Source: Diadema setosum
Taxonomy: Eukaryota > Echinodermata > Echinoidea > Diadematoida > Diadematidae
Direction of reading: 5' to 3'
DNA length: 64,000 nt
NCBI RefSeq assembly: GCF_964275005.1
Contig: NC_092705.1
Coordinates: forward strand, 16,023,385 to 16,087,384
Positions 45,726 through 58,500 of the stretch are shown piece after piece. Within the stretch, counting starts at the first letter, position 1; each line of letters opens with the position of its first letter. The notes under the pieces are model-generated. The model had not been told where the DNA came from. It saw only the letters and a program-made list of their open reading frames with translations, and did no database searches. The position numbers and the translations under genes are program-made.

Positions 45726-46034
45726 TTAACTCTTTATGTGCCATGGTGAAAACCCCCTGTGTGCCATGTTATTCTGAGACACGAAAGTATAGTCACGCTT
45801 TGAGAAAGAAACCTGTTTTTCCAATTTGTGTAACTTCTACAAATTTATATTAATTTACCAAATAGAATGCAAGCCGTATGTGAAAGGAACAAAAGCGCGA
45901 GAAAAGGTTTGATTGTACCGCGGGATTAGCGATTTATCATTCGGTTTTGTCGGCTTTGTTTGTTGAGCAGAATATGCGAAGTTGGCACGCCGTCGACTGA
46001 GCCGGATGTGCGAACGTGGCACATAAAGAGTTAA
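45726..46034. mobile_element. 309-bp MITE, TTAACTCTTTATGTGCCA ends
   Basis: TTAACTCTTTATGTGCCA (left) and TGGCACATAAAGAGTTAA (right) are perfect 18-bp inverted repeats. Inside, GAAGTTGGCACGCC and the CCCCTGTGTGCCAT stretch match the worn copy at 56880-57402. A similar motif, GTTAAATCTTTATGTGCCAC, occurs near 20950. TTAA is the probable target. Confidence 0.85.
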
Positions 46035-46436
46035 AATAATGAGTTTTAAGTGTCTTGAATGATTTGATGCAGTTTCATTACAGTAACTGTGAAATTGGCA
46101 CGTTGACAGAGTTATGCCCTCCACACACAGAATTATTCTGAAAGTTTGACAAAGAAACATGTATTCAGTGATATGCAGTGCTTTCATAATTTTGAATGCC
46201 TTGTCATGTGCCGCTATTACTCATCCTTTCATATGATACGCATCAAATGCCTTATGAACAAGCTGCTGACATAAATGTCATTGGAAAAGATTCCTATGCA
46301 AAGTACCCAAGGTGTGTGTGTGTATGTTGGCAGTGCCTATGTCATGACTTAGTGGGCATTACATCTTTATGTGTTCAAAAAAGAAGGAGAAATACTTGCA
46401 TGTAACTTATCTTGTATATATGATATTCATATTGTA

Positions 46437-46442
46437 AATAAA
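46437..46442 (+). terminator. Candidate distal poly(A) signal for XRRA1
   Basis: AATAAA followed by a T/G-rich stretch from 46443. It lies 3.5 kb after the stop, so it serves XRRA1 only if the 3' UTR is long. Confidence 0.35.
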
Positions 46443-48049
46443 GTGTTATAGCAAAGTTGCAAGTGCACATCAATATGTTTGAACCATAATTTTTTATTGC
46501 TGTAAAATCACATGGGTGGATTGAGTGTGTGTGTGTTTGTGTGCAGGATTGCACTGCAATGTGTTCATGGCAAAATTTTGTCAGTTCACAGCTTGCGAAT
46601 CTCATGGTGAGCTAGGTTAATGGCATTTTTCTGCCACAAAGCGGGATGTTGCAATTTGACAAGAATGTTCCGAATATGCTGTAAATGTCAACTGACAGAC
46701 TTTGAAAGTAGACAGAAATCTCTTGCTCGTGAGTGAGAGATAGTACAGAGTGATAATGATACACCTTGTGCATACAGCGGTCTTTGGCACTCGGCCATAC
46801 AGTACATCCAGACACATACCAGCATAAATGTCACCATCTCTAGCTATTCCTGTGTGTCAACTCGTAACATCCACTATGCATTCCTCCTCATAAATAGAGA
46901 GGCTGGGAGACAGAGACAAAATAAAATGCCTTATTCCTGTTTACAGCAGAGTCGTCTTCTGAACACGGGCACAAAAATGAGCTGGAATGATGCCATGGTT
47001 CCTACGACGACCTTCTTCAAGGCATGCCTCAATCAATGACCTACATTCTCCCTCGTCCCAAGAGATGGATCACCAACATCAGAACATGAGGATTCCATTC
47101 TACTCCTGGCAGGAGAAAAAAAAAAAACCAACAACTTTCCTACAAGACAAAAAACAGGTGCCTGAAAGTGCAGTGTCCCCATGTGGTGGTTTATTGGAGG
47201 AATGAAGCAAACAAAATGGGAATACTGAGAAACGTACCAGTATTGGTGATGCATTTAGCTTTCAAAATGAAGGTCCCAAAAACCGCCACAAAATTTGATT
47301 TGATGATTTACAGTGGATGTGGCTCATGATTGAATTTTTTTGCAGGAATTGCTTGTGATTTGTCGTTCTTGTGACTTTGAAATTTACAGGCCAAGAAAGA
47401 AACCAGTATGAGCCCAGACAAAGAGCTAGAATTCGCACGCAAATACACAAACATTCACACACACAGAGTGCATTATAAATTCAGCAGTTTACACGCATGC
47501 CTACAGTTACTACCTACTGTACATCTTTACATGCATGTACCACTTTACATGCATGTACAAGTATCTTCACTAATTTCAACAAGGTGATACACACAGGCAA
47601 AATATTCACGTTCAAACACAATACTCCTTCATTCCGCACATGTTTAGACATCTATCTACATACCAGTATAGTATCTGGAAGGGGTTTCTTCTATCTGCAC
47701 CATGTGCTTGGCTTACATAAACTATAATTACTCAATGGTAAGCACCTACTTGTTTGGGTCGCATCATTTGAGCGCAACACACACTGTGGTGCACCTCATG
47801 TACATGTATCTCCACAAACATGAAAAACCTTTACGAAGCATCGCTCCAGCACACTCACAATCAAATTACGTAATACACTTGTCTGCTCACAATTTTCCCT
47901 TAGTATACAGTACACATATCAATCCTCCATTGTTTGTTGTTGATGTCTATCTGTAAATATGTTGTATTGTAAGACATGCCCATTACATGCTGTGCTTTTT
48001 GGTGCCATGCCCCTTTCAATGTACATAATTGTCATTGTGTATAAACTTC

Positions 48050-48302
48050 GAAGAGTTTGTTTGCAAAAACCGATAAGTCCATATTTGCCAAATGGAGATA
48101 TTTGTGATTAAAGGTCAAGAAAAACAAAGAGAATAACAAGAAAATTTTTGCTTCTTGTGACCGTAACTTCAAAAATATACCTTTATATGTAGTGACCAAT
48201 ATACATGTATCATTTAAAAGGTATTATTCTGTACTTTATGACAGAGATTGAACTTCAAAATCTTCAAAAATGGACTTATCGGTTTTTGCGAACAAACTCT
48301 TC
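48050..48302. mobile_element. 253-bp MITE, GAAGAGTTTGTTTGC ends
   Basis: GAAGAGTTTGTTTGCAAAAA and TTTTTGCGAACAAACTCTTC are inverted repeats that extend about 35 bp through CCGATAAGTCCAT. The centre is AT-rich without coding. Both ends are well preserved. Family not recognised. Confidence 0.9.
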
Positions 48303-48577
48303 ACTTTCAGAGGTAATGATTCAGTATTGAAGGAAATAAACAGGTGTTACTTTGTTACTTGGTACGTGTATATCAGTTCAGATTCACACTTTCTCAACAA
48401 ACACAAGAAGAAACAAGACACAAGGTTTCATTCATTGTCAGTTCTTTCATTTGTACATAACCATTTTGACAAAAATAATTACAATGGTTTCCTCCAGCTA
48501 TATTATCAATATTTTTTTTTCTGATATTCAAAGAAAACAAAAAGAAAAACATTGTGAACAAAGTAAATACTGATTTC

Positions 48578-48583
48578 TTTATT
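48578..48583 (-). terminator. Candidate distal poly(A) signal for the kinase gene
   Basis: TTTATT on the plus strand is AATAAA on the minus strand, 6.9 kb past the kinase stop. It is one of several candidates. Confidence 0.3.
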
Positions 48584-50576
48584 ACAAATTCAAGATGGCA
48601 TGTAATATTAGTCACATATCCTAGTAAATTACTGCTTAACTGCTTATCTTCAGATTTGTACTTAGAAAAAAAGATAACTGCGTGGGGAATAGAATTTCGA
48701 TGTAACTGTGAAAATCAATGTAGAAAAGAATGATTAAGCATTCATCAAATTTTGCATGGACTTTGGAGACCCCTATGTACATCCATATGGAATCAAAGTC
48801 ATGCTTCTCTGTGATTCGTTAATAGAGAAATGATATTTTATGCACCATAGAATATGTCAAGGGGCAGGGGTACGGGATATGACCATTGCAATAATTTCGC
48901 AGGTAGCCAATCCATATTATTGTTCTCTCTCTCTCTCTCTTTTGGTATGTGCGCCAACGACATGGTACAGCATATGCATGCCTTTTAGTTCCCCGCTTAT
49001 GCTGTGGGCCAGAACTCTGACGAGTAAAGATCAGCCAGGAGTATTGGGCAATCTTGCTCCATTTGTGAGAACTGTGCAAGTCTTGAAGTACGAAGATGGA
49101 CTGCAGTAACAATAAGCTATGTACTACAGCAATATCTCAAGTCTCAATTGTACACTGAGAGCTGTGGATTCATTATCTCCATGGTCCGGGCTTGCTTTCC
49201 CACCTTTTCTCGCACACACCTTTTTAAGCTGTTTCAGTTTAAAAAAAAAAGAATAAAAGAAAGAGAAAGAAAAGAGGAATTCTGCAAAAAAATCTATAAA
49301 TACAAGAATGCTCTTCCAACAAGCCGTGTACCTAACATATAAATACTAATACCATCACCTATATATCTAAGACTAGAGTCAGTTCAATCCATTATACATA
49401 TATATGCCATTACGACAGTCTCTTCTTCTACTTTTCTTCTTCTCAATTCCAAAAGGGGAAAAAAAAAAGGTTTAGATATTCCTGGCTTAACTGCACTTGC
49501 CTCAACGTGAATCTCCTGTAATATGAGCCAGCGGGTTTGTTACAAATGTACCCGTCCGACAGGGCAACCAACTCTTTTTTTTTTGCATGTCTTGAAATAA
49601 TGTCACAAAGCTGGGGGAAGAATCACTCTCCCCTATAAATATGCTGGGAAACATTCCATAATTGAACAAAAACAAAAAAAGAGAAAATCAAAATGGAGTA
49701 ACAACATGAAAGACAGCAACCAATGCATGCAGAACATTCCCCACTTGCCTTTAAATGAATAAAAAGAAGGGCTTTCATGTATTATTTATCAGCGTGCTTG
49801 ATAAAGTCTCACGCAATCAAGCTCGCTAAGTCCACATTACTGCCGACTCCAAATTCATCTAGACAGCCGACAAAAAGAAAATAAAAATGAATGTCTCACC
49901 CTTTGTTCACACAATTGGTCTAAAGTCTTCTAACAGATCATGCTCATAGCACACACTTGCAAAGAAATGTTTGCACAGTGCTTACTGTTCAAAATATATT
50001 TACGTGAACAGCGGAAGGGAAGATGAAGAGAAAACTGATATATCTGCATTTTGTGTCACAAAATCAAAAAAATGAAAAGAAATATTTATCTACAAAGAAA
50101 TCTTGCCAGGATATTTCTGCTGATCACGTATGAAGGGGTTACAGTCTACGTGTTCCTCTTCCTTACAACCTCTCCTATGCACAGATCCTTCTCTACTAAA
50201 TTCATGTGGTACAATTGTGTTCAGTATGAATGTCTCCCTCCATCAAGCATGAAAGCAGTCTACCAGCAACAACAACAACAGTGTCATGTGATCACTGCCT
50301 CCTTTTAAATAGAATCTTATAAAATTACTCGGTACAAAAGATTCAACTTCTCTCAGCAAAGATAATCATCATGTTCTATTCATCTCAGTCTCTCTCTCTC
50401 TCTCTCTCCCTCTCTCTCTCTCTTTCTCTTATACTAACACTCTGATGAATTAAAAACTACAAACTGATTTGCATACATACATATATATCATTATTATGAG
50501 AAATTAACTCACAAAAGGAGAAACCATATTCATATTCACAGTTTCAACAAGAACATGACAACTGTGACTTACATAC

Positions 50577-50611
50577 CTATAGCGGCGATCAAATGGATAA
50601 GGAATTCCTAC
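50577..50611 (-). other. Isolated 35-nt exon-like unit
   Basis: On the minus strand an 18-T tract and CAG precede 35 nt that end at a consensus donor AG|GTATGTAAG. Only one frame is open: VGIPYPFDRRY plus two bases. The splice context is strong, but no partner exon with matching phase was found on either side. It could be an alternative 3' exon of the kinase gene, a UTR exon, an exon of an unseen gene, or chance. Confidence 0.3.
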
Positions 50612-50721
50612 CTGAAAAAAAAAAAAAAAATCAAATATAAGTGTTCCTGAGAAAAGATGCAGACTGTAAGCCAGTTCGTAATTAGCTCATGTGCACATCT
50701 GGACAAATGACCATTCTTTTT

Positions 50722-50810
50722 CTCAGTTGGTTAGGCACTTCATTCGCTGTCAAAGCGATAATGCATAACCTTGCCTAATGTAACAATTCATGGATTCAGG
50801 CTCAAAGAAA
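50722..50810 (+). mobile_element. Possible degenerate tRNA-derived SINE
   Basis: TCTCAGTTGGTTAGGCACTT looks like a tRNA A-box region, and ATGGATTCAGGCTC about 60 bp on could be a worn B box. There is no tail or target duplication. Confidence 0.35.
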
Positions 50811-53800
50811 GATTGAACCAGGTGACTAGAATGGCCCACCTGGTTTCACTTGGGAGAGCATCCATTTCCTTGTTTTGCATTGAATGCATTGGCAAACTTT
50901 TTGTTTTTTTCTATCCATATTGCTAAATACCAGACTTGCTGTCAGATGGACATGCTGGCACTTATATAGATTACATGAATCATCATTATACGTGTACAGA
51001 TGCTTATCTCAGTGAATTTAAAAACCAACATTCTTGCTATCTCAAATAACCCTTTTCTGTTCTTGTGCAAAGTGGAACTACGAACTGGCTTATTGGAGTG
51101 TTGTTCCCACGGCCAAAAACAACAACAAAATCATTTGTTTATTTCTTCTTTTCCTTATTTGGTATGGTTTAGTATAACCTCAACATTTTGGATCCTCGGC
51201 ACAAACTGCCTAACAGAGGATATTCTATGACAACTCTCTAAACACACCATATCTGATGTTTCAGATTCCAGAAATAGAAGGAGATATACACTTCCATTTA
51301 TATTCTGCTCCACATACAATCCCTGCATTATCGCTACACATAACAATCCAACCAAATTATGGTCATATACATGTATAAGTATGCGTACATTGTTTCCTCT
51401 CCTCATGACATATTTCTTGACTGCTTATTTGCAGCTGAGACTATAACCTGTTCCATTTGTTGGGTATCTTTCTAGTTGATGATGATATTCCCTAAATGAA
51501 ACAGGAAACAAAACTGCAGCAACCTGGTCAGTGACAAAGCTCCCAATAGTAATGCACTGCTCAAGTTCCTATAAAAAGCAATTAATCTACTTGAACCTCA
51601 ACAGTTTTTTTTTTCCATTCCAACAATCCATGCACTCTATTCTTTGGTATATTGTCTGTGCATTCTCGCCCCATTGTAATGTTGGCGCCTGGCAATAATT
51701 TGAACATCATGCCAACGGAACAGTCCCTGGCACTGCCAATGTTTGAAAGAGTTGGCAAATCAAACCAAAGAACTTTATTCTGCACTAGTACATACACTTG
51801 ACCAGTCTGTCTACATGGAGTGTATACACTGAACAGCCTAAAATATGAATAACTTTTGATAATTACTGAATCCAGTTGAAAACAAGGATCCTACACACAA
51901 TGGAGAAGTCATAACTTTTCTTTTTCTCTCTGTTTTTGAAAAGACAGCTTTGGTCGCATGAAAAATTAGTTCAAGCTGCAGTTGTGCATAAGACCGAGGA
52001 TTGTAACAGAGGTGTGTTGAAGTCACCAGAAAAACATTGCTTGAATAACATATGTGGGACAATGTTGCAGGAACAAAACAAAACCCCAAGAGAGTCCATC
52101 TAAAAATACAAATTATAAAGTCTTTGTCTGCTAGGACATATCTTGCTTATATTGTGCCCTTTCGGACTCAAAGAATACTACATAATCTTCTTGTGTAACA
52201 AATAATGCTGCTTCTTTCAACCGGTCCACAGTCTCATGCAAAGCAATTGATTCACATATATTCTGTTCAAAAAGAAAAACATTCTAGAATATGAAAAGAA
52301 TATGAATAGCAGGGATAGAACACAGGTCTCATAATCACTCAACTGTTTGAAAATACAAAACGTCCCCCGAGTAATACAAATACATCATGCACTGCTGCAT
52401 GGATTTCTCTTCATTGCTCCTATCATCTTTCAAATATATCACAGTAAACAAACATCGGCTTCCTGATCGAGATGTCTGCTTACGCTCACGTGGGGCATGT
52501 CATCAACTCGGCAGCAAATGAGAGGGGATTACTGATGATTACTAGCTTCAACCCCAGACAAATTCAGGAGCTCCTGAGCGCAACAATGCGCCCCCCCCCC
52601 CCTCATCCCTGATTGTTCTCCCCCACCCTCATCCCAATGCACCCTCCCACAGACGACGACACAGGAAATGAAGCAGCAGTCGAGAGGGCAAACATCTTGT
52701 CCTTAACAGTCTTTTGACACTGATAAATTCATCCAAAGAGTAGGGTATCACTGGAGGGGGGGGGGGGGGGGGGAGATCATCGTAGGTCCAGCCTTGACCA
52801 GTCTTGACCTTTCACGCCCATTTCACTGTGCAGCAAAGGATCATATCCTTGTGACAAACCACAAAAATGAATTCACTGACACATTCTGAGAAGGTGACTT
52901 TGGATGGCAGTACACCCACTGCACAGTTGATCAATAATCTTGCTCTTCTCTTTGAAAGCAAAAGGCCACACAGTATTAAATTCGAATGCAAATTTACCAA
53001 AATGTTGAAATTCCGGAAGTTGCTGCAGCTTCCTGCTGCTGTCTTGTGATCCCTGACCCACAATTTTTTTCCAAAGGTGTGGCAAATCATACACAGCTGA
53101 GGAGGTTAATGAGCCACACCTTTCCTCCTGGATTAAATCTGTCTAAGACAAATTGGGGATAATTAGACAGGACATCTAGAGGATGATGTGAATGAACACA
53201 AGTGCCCTGAACAATAATAACAACAACATCACCGCTTCTTTTCCCTTATTATTGCAATTAACACATGGTACCATGCACACTTTACACATGCTGATGAATA
53301 TTCATTATATATCTTTAAATTAAACAAAAAAAAAATTATATCAGACAAGAGGAGATACCTCACGAAAATGTGACATGAATGGGTGGACAATAAAAGCTTG
53401 AAGACAAATAAATACGACCACATACTACACTGGGTAGATACACGCAACCTGGAGGATAGAAAGCCTGTGTAAGATAACGCTGCCATCTTGTCAAAGAATT
53501 TTACGAACACACGTGGAAGCTTACAGATAGCCTACCTACTGAAACACAGTTTCCCCCAGGACATGATAACAATCGTTTGTCCACATGGTACGCAAAAGAT
53601 GATAGAAATATTACTGTAAAAATATAAATGTGTCAAAAATGAATATATTACATAGACGCTTCCCCTTCTTTTCTTTTTTTTTTCAGATTCTCCACGATAG
53701 TGTAATCATGAGCATCTTGTACAAAATTGTGCTAGATTTCTGAGGATTACCTATACGCAACTCTGCTTTATCATTGACCGTAAATTCTGATGCAATGGAA

Positions 53801-55530
53801 TACGTAAAACACCGGTTATATTTGCTCAATTATTCTACAGGTGGCTTAAATACATAAATACACACAAAAAAAAGGAGTATCTAAAGAGATATGTGCTCAA
53901 TATTCGTTGTCACGCCCGGCATTCAAGAAATATCACTCATCTATGTAGTGTAACCTAATACTGGACTTTTGGATGACACAATCTTCATTATACGTCCTCC
54001 CTCTTCACACTCTTTTCTCCTTTTTTTTTCTTTTTACCAGTTACAATGAGGTATTTCAACCAACTGAGCTGAATCCATTCTCGTATCATGTGCTTTATGG
54101 CTATGGAATATCGTTGACCAATCAACTCAGCAAAACAAAACTTCGCTGAATTCTTTGTTCTCTACATTTTCGTCCTAGTATTTACGATGAAAGGCTTGGA
54201 GCTTGGTGCATCCGTGTATGAATAACACCACGTGCTTTGTTTGGATGAATCACAATGTACATCTCTTTCTGTCTGTGAAATACACTGCAGCGATTTCAAA
54301 ACTATAACACACATGGAGGAAAACACCACTCTCATGCATAAGTGGCCATCTGCTGCTGTTTTGTTTTTTTCCCCTCCCTATGTAGTTTGATGGCCATTGC
54401 TATGGATTTTGGAGGTTTTGTGGTGTCAGGCACACACAACACAGCAGTTATGTCTCTGACTTTTGCAGAATCATTACATTATGATAATATGATAATAACA
54501 ATAATAATAATAATAATGCAGCCAGTCAATTTGTATGCCAGATTCAAGAACTCTCAGTTTGGGTCAATTACTAACACAAGCATGAAATAAATAATGCATG
54601 CCGCTCCCTTAGGTGTAAAGGGGTGAATTGAAGAAAAAAAAAAAGTGGGAATACTAGACTGCTACCATTTCTTCAGGCAGCAAATCAATGGACCATTCAG
54701 GGCCACGACTGGTTTTAAAGACAAATAACTGATAGCACGTCAAACTCTTGCACGAACTCGTCCTCCTGTTCCTGCACGCACTGAATGCTGCGCGGGATGC
54801 CACCTCAAATATTCCAGCCATGGATATCCCCATGCTTGCACAGCGAAATTTATCATTACAGAAAAGAAACAAACAAGATCGCTCGTAATGGATTTTAAAA
54901 AAAGAAAGGAGGGAGATACTCCCAGTCAACACATGCATAAACGGGTTTGCGTAATAAACCGAAGGGTTTAATGCATGATACACAAATTCGGAGCAATCCA
55001 TTTTTAATCCGAGGGGTCTCCAGCTAACACCAGAGTGGGCGCGGTCGGCAGCATTCATCTCCTTACTTCTGTCTCCATCGGGTAATGTTCTCTGGTCAAC
55101 CTAACAGAAACTCTCAACCTGCCGTCTGTAAACAGTCTCACTTCTCCCCAAGTGAACTAGCAAATTTCACGTCCCGTTGACAGAAGACCCACATTAGGAG
55201 ATCGAAAAAGGTTACCGGTGGCTATGACCATACCGCTGGACTATCCACATGCCTATTAAGAGGTGTTCTTTTTTAAATGACAGCTGGCTGCATTCTAAGT
55301 TCATCAGCAACCCTCGGAGGACAACCACTTTTGGATTCACTGTAAAGCTGAATTCTTTCCCCGTCTATCTCAGGTGGAGGTGTCGATGGAGTTGCCCCAA
55401 GATCGGCAAAAGATCTCTTGGTCTCTCTCTCTTTCTCGCTTTCTGCTTTTCTTTGTTCCCCTCCTCCTTTCAGTTTCTTATCTACGCAGCTCGGAGGGGG
55501 GTGGAGGGGGAGGGGTGTTGGTGTCAGAGG

Positions 55531-58500
55531 TTAGTGTGTAACTGGTCTTGAGGAACCTGGTCTTGGAGGACTGTAGATAAAGAGAGAGAAAAAAACAACA
55601 ACATGAAATCGAGAATTGGGTTGAATGACAATGAGATGAGGAGGAGGAGGGAATTGACATAAAGGTAAAGTGGTGCAAGTTATTACTGATTTGTCTTCAA
55701 CTTTCTGATTAATAAATTAGCACTATCAGCAAAACTAGATTATACTTCTAAAGCCATTTAGGTATTCCTTTCTAGTGCCATTTTTAAAGCGTTCTCAGAT
55801 ACCCTGGGAGCTTCCAGTCCATATCCATTGCTCAGCCCTATGACGTTTACAACCTGCCTGCCAATGGCTCAATGTGATCAAGTCACGTCAGTAGGTATCA
55901 TTGTCACTTGCCGAGACGCTGTAAACCATAATGGGGCAGATGGAATGTTGGGACGGTGCCAAAATCTTGAGACATGCCTTCAAAGGCCAGGCATACATTC
56001 AGAGATAGTGCCTGTACTTTGAGAGAAGGGTGAAGGCTAAGAGCCACTGCACGTTCAAGGCAAATTTGATAAACCACATCACAATCTAATAGATTGGGGA
56101 GATTTCACCAAAACTGAACAATAACAAGAAAGCTATGGCAACTTAGAGTTGAAAAAAAAAAAAGCTTTGGCAAAACAGTGACATTATTGACCTTGACATA
56201 TGCAAATTAGACCAAGCATGATGTCATCCTATTACAACTATTCCACTGGTTTGTATATCACCACAATATCACCAAATCCTGTATTTTGTGAGAATAACAA
56301 AGGAAATATGACACATGCGTGGCGGAATTTTGGTCAAGTTTGTGCTCAACTAAACTATCTTGAATATGAAATGTGCAAATATTAAGAGAGATTAAATTTT
56401 GTACAAAAACACACAAATGCTCACTTTTACAGTAAATAGAGTCAAGTGCATCTTTAATTGAGTTTGAGTTTTGTGACATCTACAAGGTCATATCTTGAGT
56501 GCATTAGACACACACTGGTTGAAAGGACTCACTGCAGGTATTCACCTCCCACTGGCGACATACGACCTTTTGCATCTGCAGTAGGTGCACCAGCGACCCT
56601 TCTGCCACTCACCTTTCTACTCTGGAGACTACCTGGCTGACTAATCTATCGCAAATTCCTGGACTCGATTCCTCCGCCATGTCAAAGCTATTCTGGAGTT
56701 CATCAATCGCCGCCGATAATCCATCATTCTTCGTCTTGAGCTGGAAATAAAAGGGCAAGGGGATTATGTCACGAACATTTACCGATACATTCACAAGAGT
56801 CATTTGTTTGAGAGAGAGAACAGTAATTGATGCTGTCACTTTCCAATGGTCACGTCTCTACAGAACGTCAGTGGTATTGTTAACCCTCTATGTGTCACGG
56901 TGTAAATCTTCTGTGTGCCACATATTTCTCAGACCACAATGCTTGGGTGTTTTGGGATAACATTCTGTTTTTCAAAGACAAATGATTTTTTTTTTTTTTA
57001 TAGTTAAAGCGTCTATGCTGAAAATGCACAAAGAAAAAGGGTAGAGAACATTGCAAGTTTTAGTGAGATGAACATTTAATGACAAAGCTATAACTGTTTT
57101 TCTTGCAAATGGTCAGTAATCAAAACAAATTGGTTTGCGCATGGTTGTGCATTTGAGCCAAATATTGTAAAACCAGAAATGTTCGCATGCATTTTCACAC
57201 AAGATTCGCCAAATTAAACTGCATGGAAAGGTTCTTGTCTACACTCTAGGCATTGAATGCCAGTGGCAATTCATGAAAAATTTCATGCAGCGAAAAAGGT
57301 CATCAGCTCCAACTCGCAAAAATTTCATGCCACAATAATATCTTGCTTTGCAGTATGCGAAGTTGGCAAGCCTTCGATCGAAACGCTGCTCCAACTTTAA
57401 TTAAGCCAAAATCACATAAACCAACAAATAGTTCTGACCAACTCAATGCCAAAAACTATTGTTTTTAATCTGATGCTTTCTCAGAACTTAAAACTGGTTG
57501 TCAGGGTAATAGATATGTGATGTTTATTTGTGTCAGGCTCCTTGTTTATGAAATGCATGGAATACTGTAATGCCAACATATTCAGGAAGAAATATTTTCT
57601 GTGACTCACCTAAATATAACAAGCCTATCATGTGCAAAATTATACAAGAATATAATAGCTTGGAGTGTTTTTATCCATCAAGAATTTAATCAGTGTCTCT
57701 TAAGTACATCAAAAAGTTAGCGTGCATCATTTCAACTATAATCTGTGGTTAATCACTTCACAATGGAAATTCAAGAATTTGACCTTTACAAAATGTACAA
57801 ATGTTACTAGACAAGACATGACTCCATTGCTTTAATAAAAAGGAACACTGTACACATGAAAAATTTATGAGGAAATTATATTTTAAAAAAATAAATAAAA
57901 TTGAAACAAGAGCATGGAAACAAAAGATGACTGTAATTCTCTTGACATGTGATACGCTATGCTGCAATCTACCCTTGACTGAGCTGCAATAGAACATGAC
58001 ACCCTACAGGATTTTGCATGCTACATTTTGGCGGACTGGGTATTCTCCCGTGTCAACGGGAAATGAAACTCGGACTATTTCCTGCAATAGGCTCTGGCGA
58101 GGAAACACTTTCATCCTGGTGTTCGCTAACTAAATATAGACCTGTTTACAATACATCTCCCCCATGCAGCATGTGTGAGTAGGTGGACACATATTTCTGT
58201 GAAATGCATAATGTCATGAGTATGACAATATCTGGGTGTTCCCATCATGCCGCACAAAATTTTCTGACTTAAGCAATTGCTTAATCAATGCATCTAAATA
58301 TACTCGTGGTTATTACTCATATCAATCAAGCTATAGTAATGACACTTTGAATTAACTTCACTTACAAATGATGTGTCAGAATTTTCTTCAATTGTAGTAT
58401 AAGGGAAACTCTCGCCTGAAATCATGATTACAGGTATGATATAGTTTCGGTCTGGATGGGGCTTCAGGTTTCAAACTTTGTTTGTTACATAATGAAAAAC

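Larger units (their letters stand above)
42891..46442 (+). other. XRRA1 3' flank, probable long 3' UTR
   Basis: No supported coding. AATAAA occurs at 45425-45430 and 46437-46442. Two transposable elements (44428-45340 and 45726-46034) lie inside. If the distal signal is used, the 3' UTR would be about 3.6 kb and would carry both elements. Confidence 0.5.
46443..55530 (-). other. Kinase 3' flank, probable long 3' UTR; no supported gene
   Basis: AT-rich sequence without a convincing gene on either strand. On the minus strand AATAAA occurs at 48578-48583 and near 51134. It holds a MITE (48050-48302), an exon-like 35-nt unit (50577-50611), TC and CAA microsatellites (near 50270 and 50391-50428), a C run at 52590 and a G run at 52757. 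The kinase 3' UTR may reach to about 48.6 kb. Confidence 0.45.

Noticed and set aside
46920-47095. Overlapping open frames on both strands, including DEGECRSLIEACLEEGRR on the minus strand
   Set aside because: No splice sites or recognised domain; both strands are equally open, which points to composition and not coding.
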